NCBI GenBank assembly: GCA_031292465.1
Contig: JARLHB010000117.1
Span: 1-19,731, forward strand
Length of the DNA stretch: 19,731 bases
Direction: 5' to 3'
From: Ignavibacteriaceae bacterium
Lineage (GTDB): Bacteria > Bacteroidota > Ignavibacteria > Ignavibacteriales > Ignavibacteriaceae
Below are positions 1 to 8,448 of the stretch, piece by piece. The position numbers and the translations under genes were made by a program. The notes under the pieces are model-generated. The model searched no databases. It was not told where the DNA came from and saw only the letters and a list, made by a program, of their open reading frames with translations. Positions within the stretch are counted from its first letter, which is position 1. Every line of letters starts with the position of its first letter.

Positions 1-582
1 AATGGAGAATATAGAAGAATAGGCGGTATTACAAACCTTACTTCTAACGTAAGGGTAATAGGCGCTTCCAACAGAAACCTGCTTGAAGAAACAAGCAATA
101 AAAATTTTAGAAGAGACCTTTTATTCAGGTTGAATGTGATAACATTAATCATCCCTCCCTTAAGAGAAAGAAGAGAAGATATTCTTCTGCTGGCTAATCA
201 TTTCCTTGGAGTTAAGTCTCCTATTCGTTCCCCCAAAAAGCTTTCAGCCGAAGCTGAAAAAGCTTTATTAAAATATGATTTTCCGGGGAATGTAAGAGAG
301 CTTGAACATATAATAGAACGCGCAATTATATTTGCTGAAAATGATCATATAGAACCCGAAGATTTAAACCTTCCACTGGATACGCTAAAGGGAATGGCTC
401 AAAAAGCGCATAAGTTACAGGAAGATGAAGAAGTGCTGAGCCTTGCCGAAATAGAACGAAGGCAAATTGAACATGCTTTGCAAATTAACCATTGGGATAG
501 GGCGCTGACAGCTTTCCAGCTTGGGATAAGCCCTAAGACGCTTTATTCTAAAATAAAAAAATATGAACTAAGAGAAGTTTAG
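1..582 (+). CDS. Sigma-54-dependent transcriptional activator (NtrC family), 3' part
   Basis: The reading frame is open from the left edge, so the gene starts outside the window; about 193 codons are visible. The first part is the end of a sigma-54 AAA+ ATPase domain: NGEYRRIGG, then VRVIGASNRNL (sensor I region), the arginine-finger segment FRRDLLFRLNV, IPPLRERREDI, and the sensor II stretch FPGNVRELEHIIERAII. After a linker comes a Fis-type helix-turn-helix (LAEIERRQIEHAL ... ALTAFQLGISPKTLYSKIKKY) near the stop. Members of this family hydrolyse ATP to open promoters bound by sigma-54 RNA polymerase. The GAFTGA loop, Walker motifs and any N-terminal receiver domain lie outside the window. 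Only 3 nt separate the TAG stop from the next ATG, so it is probably co-translated with the sensor kinase, which is its likely partner. Confidence 0.95.
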   Translation, partial: NGEYRRIGGITNLTSNVRVIGASNRNLLEETSNKNFRRDLLFRLNVITLIIPPLRERREDILLLANHFLGVKSPIRSPKKLSAEAEKALLKYDFPGNVRELEHIIERAIIFAENDHIEPEDLNLPLDTLKGMAQKAHKLQEDEEVLSLAEIERRQIEHALQINHWDRALTAFQLGISPKTLYSKIKKYELREV

Positions 583-585
583 CTA

Positions 586-2562
586 ATGAGCGGGCAGTTA
601 AATTATCTGAATACCATTTATGATCTCTTAAAATATGATGAACGTTCTTTAGCTGTTGCCGACAACAAGAAAAAAATTGTCTGGTTCAATAAAAAATTTA
701 AATATGATTGCAGATTAAAAAAATTAAAAGGGATTGCAATCTCCGAATTGTTTAACTCCGATCCTGCCTTAAAAAAAATAAAATTCGGAAATAAAACAGT
801 AGTTAATATAGATCTTGTCGACCTCCGCCTGATTATTACAGCTATTAAAGTAAAAAATAAAATTGAAGGCTATCTGCTGGATGCTGAACCTGTTGCTAAA
901 CTAAAAAAGGCAGTAATTAAATATTCAGATGGCAAGAGCCTTCCATTTCCCAAAACACTTTCACAGATACTTACATTGCTTGTAAAAGAAAAATCATTAT
1001 CGGTGCTTGCCGAAAGAATTCTTGAAATGGATGTTGTGGCTGTTGCGGGGAACACCGGAATAATAATTTTTCATAATGAAGACCCGCAAAAAGGAGAATT
1101 CCGGTTCTTTGATCCGGATAATGAAATAAATAACCATGGAGAAATTGAAAAGGAAATTCTTGCAAGTTCATCTTATATAAATAAATGGCTGCTTGTAAAT
1201 AAACATTCTTTATTGCTTGCAGATAAACCGGACAGTATAGGTTTCCAGATAAAGCAGGCTATTCAATGCAGTTCAATTATTATTTCACCCTGTTTTTTTG
1301 ACGACAAACTTCTTGCATCAATAATTATCGGCAGAAAAGAAGGTTACTTTACGGATGCAGATGTAGATAATGCCGAACAGTTTGCTGCTTTGCTCTCTTA
1401 TACGATAAGTAACAATAGGACAAGGGAACTAAATACTGCTTTGGAAAGCAGGCTTTTACAGTCCCAGAAGCTGGAAACAATAGGGAAGTTAAGCAGCGGT
1501 ATGGCGCATGATTTCAGCAATCTGCTTTCAAGTATTTTTGGAAGTATTAATCTGCTTAAAAAACGTATTTCGGATAAGGAAGATGCCTACAGGCTGCTTG
1601 ATAATATAGAAAACTGTTCTATCAGGGCTCGTGATCTTACAAGGGGACTGCTTTCGTTCGGCAAGCCGACTCCTAAAAGACGGGAATTAGTAAAACCCAA
1701 TATGCTGTTCTCTGAGATTTCTAAGGTTATAACACAAACCTTTCCGGCAAAGATAGCCTTTGAAAGCCATGTACGTGAGAATTTACACGATATTCTTGGA
1801 GATAGTACCGAAGTTTACCAGGTGCTTCTTAATCTTTGTGTTAATGCTAAGGAAGCTATACCCGACAAGGGAAAAATAACTTTAACGGCAGAGAATATTA
1901 ATATTAATGATTCAAACATAGAAAATCATCCATTGCTTAATAAGGGAAATTATGTCTGGTTCTCTATAAAAGATTCCGGCTCCGGAATTGAAGAAGAGAA
2001 TTTAATCAGAATATTTGATCCATATTTTTCTACTAAAAACAAGCAAAGCGGATCTGGTTCGGGATTAGGCCTTTATGTAACTTATGGAATAATTAAGGCT
2101 CATAAAGGGCAAATAGAAGTATCAAGCATTATAAATCAGGGTACAACCTTTGATGTATTCATTCCGGCATTTGAGCCAAAATCTGAAGATAAAAAAATAT
2201 CTGCCGATAAAATTATTTTACTTGCTGATGATGAGACAATGCTGCGCGACCTTCTTGCAGAGCTTTTGGAATCTTATGGCTATAATGTAATTAAAGTCTC
2301 TTCCGGTACAGAAGCCCTTAAAGTTTTAACTGAAGAAATTAAAGTTGACCTGGCAATAATAGACTATAACATGCCGGAAATGGATGGTTTAACCTGTATT
2401 AAGAAAATAAAAGAATTAAAACTTGATATGCATATAATTCTCTCTTCCGGCAGTATTAATTTTGGAGATAATTTCGATTATAAAAAAGCAGGCATTACCG
2501 CAATGCTTTCCAAACCTTATGAGTTTGAAACTATGCTTTCAACAATTCAAAAGTTAATCTGA
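586..2562 (+). CDS. Soluble hybrid histidine kinase, PAS-GAF-DHp-CA-REC
   Basis: This 658-residue protein has no evident membrane segment. Residues about 15-100 look PAS-like (SLAVADNKKKIVWFNKKF). Residues about 135-275 look GAF-like, ending FTDADVDNAEQFAALLSYTI. The DHp helix carries the H-box GKLSSGMAHDFSNLL with His308 as the expected phosphosite, in the NtrB-like HDFxN form. The ATPase domain has Asn420 in NLCVNAKEA, the G1 box around Asp463 (DSGSGIEEENL) and the G2 box GSGSGLGLYVTYGI. A C-terminal receiver domain has Asp593 in LAIIDYNMPEMDG and the conserved Lys in SKPYEF. It probably senses a cytoplasmic signal and passes phosphate to the activator encoded just upstream, though the built-in REC could instead act as a sink. 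Its last 9 bp overlap the 3' end of the convergent minus-strand gene. Confidence 0.95.
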   Translation: MSGQLNYLNTIYDLLKYDERSLAVADNKKKIVWFNKKFKYDCRLKKLKGIAISELFNSDPALKKIKFGNKTVVNIDLVDLRLIITAIKVKNKIEGYLLDAEPVAKLKKAVIKYSDGKSLPFPKTLSQILTLLVKEKSLSVLAERILEMDVVAVAGNTGIIIFHNEDPQKGEFRFFDPDNEINNHGEIEKEILASSSYINKWLLVNKHSLLLADKPDSIGFQIKQAIQCSSIIISPCFFDDKLLASIIIGRKEGYFTDADVDNAEQFAALLSYTISNNRTRELNTALESRLLQSQKLETIGKLSSGMAHDFSNLLSSIFGSINLLKKRISDKEDAYRLLDNIENCSIRARDLTRGLLSFGKPTPKRRELVKPNMLFSEISKVITQTFPAKIAFESHVRENLHDILGDSTEVYQVLLNLCVNAKEAIPDKGKITLTAENININDSNIENHPLLNKGNYVWFSIKDSGSGIEEENLIRIFDPYFSTKNKQSGSGSGLGLYVTYGIIKAHKGQIEVSSIINQGTTFDVFIPAFEPKSEDKKISADKIILLADDETMLRDLLAELLESYGYNVIKVSSGTEALKVLTEEIKVDLAIIDYNMPEMDGLTCIKKIKELKLDMHIILSSGSINFGDNFDYKKAGITAMLSKPYEFETMLSTIQKLI

Positions 2563-3234
2563 CCCCTCTTCCTTTTTCTCATCAAATTCAACCATCTTTA
2601 TGTTTTTTACATAATCGGAGAAGATTGGTTTTTTAATCGAGTTCATATGATTAAGTATATCTGAGATTTCTTTTATAGCTGTTTCAATATATGCTAACCT
2701 CTTTAATATTGCATCTTTTGAAACATCATCTTTCTTTAGTTCTCTTTTAATTGCAGCAGAAGAAAGGCTTATTAATGTAAGGGGTTGTTTAATTTTATGA
2801 TTTGTTGTTACTACTGTTGCAGTAAAAGTATTTTTCTGTTCGGACTCTAATAAAAGTTTATGAGCCTCAGACAATTTAAGCGCAGAGTTTACCCGTGCAA
2901 TTAATTCTACTCTGTTAAATGGTTTTTTTATGTAGTCGAAAGCACCGGCTTCCAACCCGGCTTTTGTATCTTCTGCGCTGGATTTTGCAGTTACTAAAAT
3001 AATGGGAATATTACCTGATGCAGGGTCTGTAGATAAAATACGGCAAACATCTATTCCGGATATTTCCGGCATCATAACATCAAGCAATATTAAATCAGGC
3101 AATTCACTCATTGTTTTATCAATAGCAGTTTTACCGTCATATGCAGTAATAACTTCATAACCTTCCTTTTCAAGCCGGTCCTGTAACATAAATACGTTTT
3201 CCGGTAAATCGTCAACAACTAATATTTTCTTCAT
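2554..3234 (-). CDS. Receiver-domain protein with a DHp-like His helix and no kinase ATPase domain
   Basis: I chose the ATG at 3234 (MKKILVVDD, 226 residues) because it sits 1 nt after the TGA of the upstream hybrid kinase and begins directly at the receiver-domain strand; a longer frame from 3282 adds 16 residues with no domain support. Residues 1-120 are a full receiver domain: Asp8/Asp9, phosphosite Asp52 in LILLDVMMPE, Thr in ILVTAK, and Lys in IKKPF. Residues about 125-226 are helical and contain an H-box-like sequence, TTNHKIKQPLTLI (His146), recalling the HExxxPLT box of histidine kinase DHp domains. No N, G1 or G2 box follows before the stop, so it cannot autophosphorylate. It could be a dimeric phosphotransfer or scaffold protein resembling Spo0B. 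The REC call is firm; the role of the second half is inference. Confidence 0.85.
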   Translation of the reverse strand: MKKILVVDDLPENVFMLQDRLEKEGYEVITAYDGKTAIDKTMSELPDLILLDVMMPEISGIDVCRILSTDPASGNIPIILVTAKSSAEDTKAGLEAGAFDYIKKPFNRVELIARVNSALKLSEAHKLLLESEQKNTFTATVVTTNHKIKQPLTLISLSSAAIKRELKKDDVSKDAILKRLAYIETAIKEISDILNHMNSIKKPIFSDYVKNIKMVEFDEKKEEGSD

Positions 3235-3235
3235 C

Positions 3236-6200
3236 TCATTCTTTATTTTGTTTTGTAAATAATCGTTCAATCTTAAATGCAAGCACTCCTGAATTAACAG
3301 GTTTAGCTATATAATCGTCGAAACCATGAGTTAGAATAACCTGTTTATCTTCAAGCATAGCTTTTGCGGTAATGGCAAAAACCGGAATATGTGCCCATTT
3401 TTCATTTTGTCTTATCCGGCTAATTGTCTGAAAACCATCTAATTCAGGCATCATAATATCAAGTAAAATCAAATCAGGTATTGTATGTTCTAAGGTTTTT
3501 ATGCATTCAATTCCGTTCTTTGCAAGCATTGTTTTGCAATCGCAAACTTCCACAATTTCACTAATTGTAAAAAGAGAGTCCGGATCATCATCAACAATTA
3601 ATACTAAGCCCTGGTAGGCAATATTCTGATCACCTGCTTCTATCTTTTCTTTTTGCTCCTCGGGCAAGGTATTTACTGTGTTTGTTTCCTTTATACCATA
3701 AGCGGCAGTATTCTCCTGCATCCGTATTCTTTCTTTTACAACATTCAAAATATCAGCAGGATTCCCATTTGATTTTATACATATCTCCTCAACAATTCCG
3801 CTTAGTGAATTTCGTTCTTCCGGTGTCAGGTCTTTTGCAGTGCTTATGATTATAGGAATATGTTTTGTGTTTTTATTAGACTTAAGCTTATGCGATAATG
3901 AAACTCCGTCAATATTAGGCATCATAAGATCGAGTATTATTAAATCCGGCTGAACTTCAAATATTTTACTGAATGCCAGTTCGCTGTCTTTTATATATTC
4001 AATTCTGATGTTATCCTGAGCAAATGCATTTTTGAATTTTTCAAACTCGGTTTCGTCATCATCAACAAGTACAATTTTTTCTATCTTCTTTTTTGCAAGA
4101 GCTTCAAGATTTTTAAAGGCATTAATTAGCTTATCGGGTGCAATGGGTTTAATAAAATATTCATATGCCCCTAATCCATAACCGGGGTTTTTATCTCCCA
4201 GAATAGAAATTAGAATTACCGGGATATCTTTCGTCTCTTCCAATTTCTTTAATTCTTTAAGAACGGTCCACCCGTCTTTACCGGGCATCATAATATCGAG
4301 GGTAATAGCAAAAGGCTGGAGTTCTTTTGCTTTTTCAATGCCTTCGTTGCCATTACTTGCATAAGCAACATCATAACCATTGGCTATAAGATACTGCCCA
4401 ATTGTGTATCTTACATCGGGCTCATCATCAATTACAAGTATGGGATTGTAGCGATTTTTTATTAGAGTACTTATGTTAAGTTTAGAGGTGTTAGAATATT
4501 CTCTGAATTTTATAATGTTGAGGGGAATAACAAAAGTAAAAGTAGAGCCTTTACTAAGTTCGCTTTTAACGCTTATATTGCCGTTCATAAGGTCGGCAAT
4601 TTTTTTGCTTATGGCTAATCCCAACCCTGTGCCTGCATATTTACGGGTAGTAGTTTCATCAATTTGCCGGAATTCTTCAAAAATTATTCTTTGGCCTTCA
4701 GTAGAGATTCCTATGCCCGAATCAATTACGTTAAATTCTAAACTTTTGTCTTCATGCTTTGATACGTGGAGTTCTATAAACCCCGCTTCGGTAAATTTAA
4801 CGGCGTTGCCGAGAAGATTAATCAATACCTGTACTACTTTGCCCTTATCAGTACTGATAATAATATTTGTATTAAAATCCCTGACGATTTTAAAGCTGAG
4901 GTTCTTGTGGCTGACAAGAGGAATAATTGAGTTCTCCACCTCTTTAATAAGATCTTCTAATAAAACATCTTCATTATGAATAGACATTTTGCCGGCTTCT
5001 ATTTTAGATAAATCCAAAATATCGTTTATCAGATTCATTAACCGTTTGCCGCTTTTAAATACTACTTCAATTCTTTCTTTGTTTTTGGGAGTAAGGGATT
5101 TATCTTCAATAAGCAATTCTGTCAGGCCAAGAATGGAATTCATTGGTGTACGAAGTTCATGCGACATGCTTGCCAAAAAGTGAGATTTTAGCTTTGTTGC
5201 TTCCTCTGCTTTTTGTTTTTCAATTTCTAATTCTGCGGCTTTCTCTTTTAATTTATTATGCAGTTCAATTAAAGTCTCGTTTTGTTTTCTAATTTGTATG
5301 TTCTGTTTCTGATAATCTTCATTTAGTGTTTTAAGTTCAGTTACCAGGTTTGCCAGTTGAACATATGCCACTGCGTTTGTAATACCAATGGCAAGCTGTT
5401 CTTTTATTTTTGTCAGGTATTCTTTAGTTTCTACAGAAGGTTTATTTATAGAGCCAAGCTCAACTATTGCTACTACGTTGTTGTTGTAAACGATAGGAAT
5501 AATTAACAAATAACGTATTTCCAATGAAAATATCCCGGCAGAAACAACCGGCAGGCCGCTGCCTGTTTCAGATGAAATCTCAATTATTTCCTGGTTCTTT
5601 ATTACAGAATCGAAAAGGTCCTTCTTATTTATAAATGATATTTCTTTTCCTATTCCGTATGAGCTGGTAAGGTTTATTTCACCATTTTGAAAAGTATAAA
5701 GCGCTCCGATTGTAAACCCGCAGGTTGATATAATTTTATGTAATGCAGACTCTGATATCTCTGCAAGAGTCGGGTTCTGATTTAATAGTGTAATAAATTC
5801 AGAATATTCATTCTTTGCTATTTCGTTTTTTCTTAATTCATCAAGCATAGTATTGAAGGCGCCTGCAAGCTGGCCCAGTTCGTCTTTGCTTTGTACCGCA
5901 ATCTTATTTTGAAAATTACCTTCTTTGGTTATTCTGGTGGCATTATTTAGCTGCGTAATTTGCTTGCGTATTTTATCAGTAAAAACAAGCGTTAAAATCA
6001 GAGACAGGATAATGCCTGCACAGCCGATAATGACAACTATGTCTCTAAGGCTTGTTCTTAGGTCAGATGCTTCACTCAGGGTAGTAAATATTATAAACTG
6101 AAGTTTGTTTGCCTGGAAGTACTCTGTAGATGGTTTATAAATGGTTGCAATTACATCAAGTGATTCTGTGCTTTTTGTAACCAGGTCAAAATTATTCTTT

Positions 6201-6787
6201 GAAGCGAGTGATTTATAAATCTCATTAAGTACATATAGATTATTCCAGTTGTGTGTTTCATTTGAAACTTCAACTACGCTGCCTTTATCTACCACTGCAA
6301 TATCGGCATTTATCTTACTGGAAAGTTCAGCCAAGAAAGAGTTTGAAATGATAGTTCCGTAATAATAAAAATGGCCGTTAGGCAGTTGGGCTGTTTGGAT
6401 AATTGTAAAGGGATTATTAGCCCTGAATTCTTTTAAACTGTTTATTGATGAAGGGAAGTCTAAGTTTTCTTTATGAATTTTATTAATTATAACATCGGAT
6501 TGGCTATCCTGCGTTTCAATAATAAAGTCTATGTTCTTAGTGTTTAGGTAAGGCGAGCTAAAGATATTATCTATTTTATTCTTGATAATATACTGGAACT
6601 CATCATCCGACTCTTGTAAAATAGTCCTGGTATTATAAATAAAGTCATTTGAAGAGCTTAATAAATATTTTGACTGTTGTGAGGAAAGGACATTATACAT
6701 TATTGAGTAAAACGCAATTGCAGAGCTTCCAAGAATAAGAACAACGATAGCAAAATTTATTATTAGTATCCTGTAGCTTATTTTCAT
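3236..6787 (-). CDS. Membrane hybrid sensor histidine kinase with three receiver domains
   Basis: This is an 1183-residue protein. Membrane segment 1 is at about residues 8-30 and segment 2 at about 250-270, enclosing a periplasmic sensor region of about 215 residues that I cannot assign. Then follow HAMP (about 270-322, ending KDELGQLAGAFNTMLDEL), a GAF-like domain (about 330-475), a coiled coil (about 480-525), DHp with His543 in MSHELRTPMNSILG, and the ATPase domain with INLLGNAVKF, DSGIGI and GTGLGLAISKKI. Three receiver domains follow, with phosphosites Asp831 (LDIMMPGKDG), Asp953 (LDLMMPNIDG) and Asp1110 (LDIMMPELDG). No HPt domain is present. The ATG lies 4 nt after the single-REC gene and the stop lies 1 nt before the REC-DHp gene, so all three are co-translated at the end of the pilus operon. 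The signal sensed is unknown. Confidence 0.95.
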   Translation of the reverse strand: MKISYRILIINFAIVVLILGSSAIAFYSIMYNVLSSQQSKYLLSSSNDFIYNTRTILQESDDEFQYIIKNKIDNIFSSPYLNTKNIDFIIETQDSQSDVIINKIHKENLDFPSSINSLKEFRANNPFTIIQTAQLPNGHFYYYGTIISNSFLAELSSKINADIAVVDKGSVVEVSNETHNWNNLYVLNEIYKSLASKNNFDLVTKSTESLDVIATIYKPSTEYFQANKLQFIIFTTLSEASDLRTSLRDIVVIIGCAGIILSLILTLVFTDKIRKQITQLNNATRITKEGNFQNKIAVQSKDELGQLAGAFNTMLDELRKNEIAKNEYSEFITLLNQNPTLAEISESALHKIISTCGFTIGALYTFQNGEINLTSSYGIGKEISFINKKDLFDSVIKNQEIIEISSETGSGLPVVSAGIFSLEIRYLLIIPIVYNNNVVAIVELGSINKPSVETKEYLTKIKEQLAIGITNAVAYVQLANLVTELKTLNEDYQKQNIQIRKQNETLIELHNKLKEKAAELEIEKQKAEEATKLKSHFLASMSHELRTPMNSILGLTELLIEDKSLTPKNKERIEVVFKSGKRLMNLINDILDLSKIEAGKMSIHNEDVLLEDLIKEVENSIIPLVSHKNLSFKIVRDFNTNIIISTDKGKVVQVLINLLGNAVKFTEAGFIELHVSKHEDKSLEFNVIDSGIGISTEGQRIIFEEFRQIDETTTRKYAGTGLGLAISKKIADLMNGNISVKSELSKGSTFTFVIPLNIIKFREYSNTSKLNISTLIKNRYNPILVIDDEPDVRYTIGQYLIANGYDVAYASNGNEGIEKAKELQPFAITLDIMMPGKDGWTVLKELKKLEETKDIPVILISILGDKNPGYGLGAYEYFIKPIAPDKLINAFKNLEALAKKKIEKIVLVDDDETEFEKFKNAFAQDNIRIEYIKDSELAFSKIFEVQPDLIILDLMMPNIDGVSLSHKLKSNKNTKHIPIIISTAKDLTPEERNSLSGIVEEICIKSNGNPADILNVVKERIRMQENTAAYGIKETNTVNTLPEEQKEKIEAGDQNIAYQGLVLIVDDDPDSLFTISEIVEVCDCKTMLAKNGIECIKTLEHTIPDLILLDIMMPELDGFQTISRIRQNEKWAHIPVFAITAKAMLEDKQVILTHGFDDYIAKPVNSGVLAFKIERLFTKQNKE

Positions 6788-6791
6788 TTTA

Positions 6792-7157
6792 TTACGTATC
6801 TCTTTGCAGCACTTTTCTTATTGTTATCAACAATTCGTCAAAATCATATGGCTTGCTAATAAAGTCGGTAGCGCCTAATTTAGCAGAATCAATAGCACTT
6901 TTAACATCGGCATATGCTGTAAGCACAATAACTTTAACCTGAATTTTCTTTTCCTTTAACTCTCTAAGCACATCAAAGCCATTCTTGCCCGGCATTTTTA
7001 AATCTAATAGGATTAAATCCGCATGAGATTTAGCAAGAAAATCAAATGCAGAATCGCCGCTGTTTACATATTCTGCATCGTAGCCGACTTCTGAAAGTTC
7101 TTCCTGCAGAACTTTGCAAAGATTTATATCGTCATCAACAATTAAAATTGATTCCAT
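6792..7157 (-). CDS. Single-domain response regulator (CheY-like REC)
   Basis: At 121 residues this is a receiver domain and nothing else: acidic pocket Asp8-Asp10 in LIVDDDINLC, phosphosite Asp52 in LILLDLKMPGKNG, Thr in VIVLTAYAD, and Lys in ISKPYDFDELL. No output domain exists, so it must act by binding a partner or passing phosphate on. The ATG is 7 nt after the secretin stop and its own stop is 4 nt before the hybrid kinase start, tying the pilus genes to the kinase genes. By analogy with the CheY-like PilG and PilH of Pseudomonas it could act on the pilus motors, but the IVDDDxNLCxxL beginning is also common in intermediates of hybrid-kinase relays. The family assignment is certain; the partner is inference from gene order. 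Confidence 0.95.
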   Translation of the reverse strand: MESILIVDDDINLCKVLQEELSEVGYDAEYVNSGDSAFDFLAKSHADLILLDLKMPGKNGFDVLRELKEKKIQVKVIVLTAYADVKSAIDSAKLGATDFISKPYDFDELLITIRKVLQRDT

Positions 7158-7164
7158 GTTTTTC

Positions 7165-8436
7165 CTACTTATCGTTACTTTGTTGCTGATTAAGCTGATA
7201 GAATTTAATTTTTTGTCTCTGCTGTTCCAGTTCGTCCTTAAGCGGGGTTGCAGACTGCTTGCCTGATAATCTTTCCCTTATTGTGGGAACGAGTGATGCT
7301 TTAATAAGTATTACTAATTCCTTTTTTGTTACCACATTATCGTCATACCCGAATATATATTTTAGGCCGAGAAACCACCACGGCAGGTCTTTTAATAAAG
7401 GGATACCTTTTCTGGTTTTAGTAACCTGGTCAATATACATTCCTCCTATTACAGTTTCTTCACCATTGACCATTGCAACTCTTGTGTCTGCCGATGTTTT
7501 ACTGATAATTGTTGTTGTTGCATCGGGAACATATGAACTTCTTTCGACATGAACCTTTAGTAAAATATAACTTAAGCTGTCTTCGGTAATAATATGCGGG
7601 GTAACAAGAACGATAGAACCGATTGAGTAAAAATTGTCAATTACGTTTCCAGAAAAATCTTTCTGCTTGATGGAAATATCTTCACCGTCCTGAAGCCTGG
7701 CATCAGCGCCGTCTAATACCGTAACATTAGGGCTGGAAATAATGTCACCAATGCTTTCGGTTTCAAAAGCTTTTAACACGGCAGATACCTGGCCGGAAAA
7801 GCCGCCGGTGCTGAATTTTGTACTTCCACTAATATTAAAATCAGGCGTTACCTGACTTGTGGAAGAGGTGGTTGTTGAGCCGCTGGTTGAGATAGATGTT
7901 GCACTCGGCGGAGAGGTCGTAGTCGTAAAAGTATTAAATGCACCTGTGCTGCTTGATGTTCCATTGGAGAAGATAGTTTGCCAATTTACGCCAAGCTGTT
8001 TTTCTTTATTAACATCCGCTTCAAAAAATATTGCTGAAATTTTAATCTCACGCGTATCAGGCGTAATATAGTTATCTTTTGTCCTTTGTAAATCAGCTAC
8101 AGCCGGGCTTTTAATTACAATAACATCAGGTCTCTCATCATAAATTAATCCTGCCATTTTTGTAAGCACTACCAAAGCCTTCAAATAATTCATGTTTTTA
8201 AGTTCAACGCCAATAGCGGTATCAAGCTTTATAGTTGATACAATTCTTCGCCCGGTTGTTTTTTCACTAACTTTACTTAATAGATCGATAGCCTGATTAA
8301 AAGTAACCGATGAGGAAAGTGTTACCAATTCATCCGGGTTTTGGGTAGTCTTCAGCGATTTTTCCAAATACCTTTGTGAAAAAATCTGAGCTGTTAATGC
8401 AAGGATTAATATAACTATATAAATAAAATTTTTCAT
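7165..8436 (-). CDS. pilQ: Short type IV pilus/type II secretion secretin (PilQ/GspD family)
   Basis: This outer-membrane pore protein has 423 residues, well below the roughly 650-750 usual for PilQ or GspD. An N-terminal hydrophobic signal (MKNFIYIVILILALTAQIFSQ) is followed by an STN/N0-like domain at about 40-110. The C-terminal half is a secretin domain, shown by ISSPNVTVLDGADARLQDGE, MVNGEETVIGGMYID and the family signature GIPLLKDLPWWFLGLKYIFG. A Ser/Thr-rich low-complexity stretch at about residues 158-200 sits before the secretin barrel region. No AMIN domain, extra N domains or lipobox is visible. The C-terminal tail is Gln/Lys-rich. It lies 12 nt downstream of the PilO-like gene, in the expected place at the end of an alignment-complex cluster. 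Whether it should be named pilQ or gspD cannot be settled from the sequence; pilT in the same operon favours pilQ. Confidence 0.9.
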   Translation of the reverse strand: MKNFIYIVILILALTAQIFSQRYLEKSLKTTQNPDELVTLSSSVTFNQAIDLLSKVSEKTTGRRIVSTIKLDTAIGVELKNMNYLKALVVLTKMAGLIYDERPDVIVIKSPAVADLQRTKDNYITPDTREIKISAIFFEADVNKEKQLGVNWQTIFSNGTSSSTGAFNTFTTTTSPPSATSISTSGSTTTSSTSQVTPDFNISGSTKFSTGGFSGQVSAVLKAFETESIGDIISSPNVTVLDGADARLQDGEDISIKQKDFSGNVIDNFYSIGSIVLVTPHIITEDSLSYILLKVHVERSSYVPDATTTIISKTSADTRVAMVNGEETVIGGMYIDQVTKTRKGIPLLKDLPWWFLGLKYIFGYDDNVVTKKELVILIKASLVPTIRERLSGKQSATPLKDELEQQRQKIKFYQLNQQQSNDK

Positions 8437-8448
8437 ATCAAACTCTCA

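Noticed and set aside
3235..3282. Longer N-terminus (MHLRLND...) for the REC-DHp protein
   Set aside because: The added 16 residues overlap the end of the upstream kinase gene and precede the domain without homology; the ATG at 3234 sits at the usual 1-nt coupling position.
4473..4979. 168-codon plus-strand ORF
   Set aside because: It is antisense to the ATPase domain of the hybrid kinase, with shadow-like composition.
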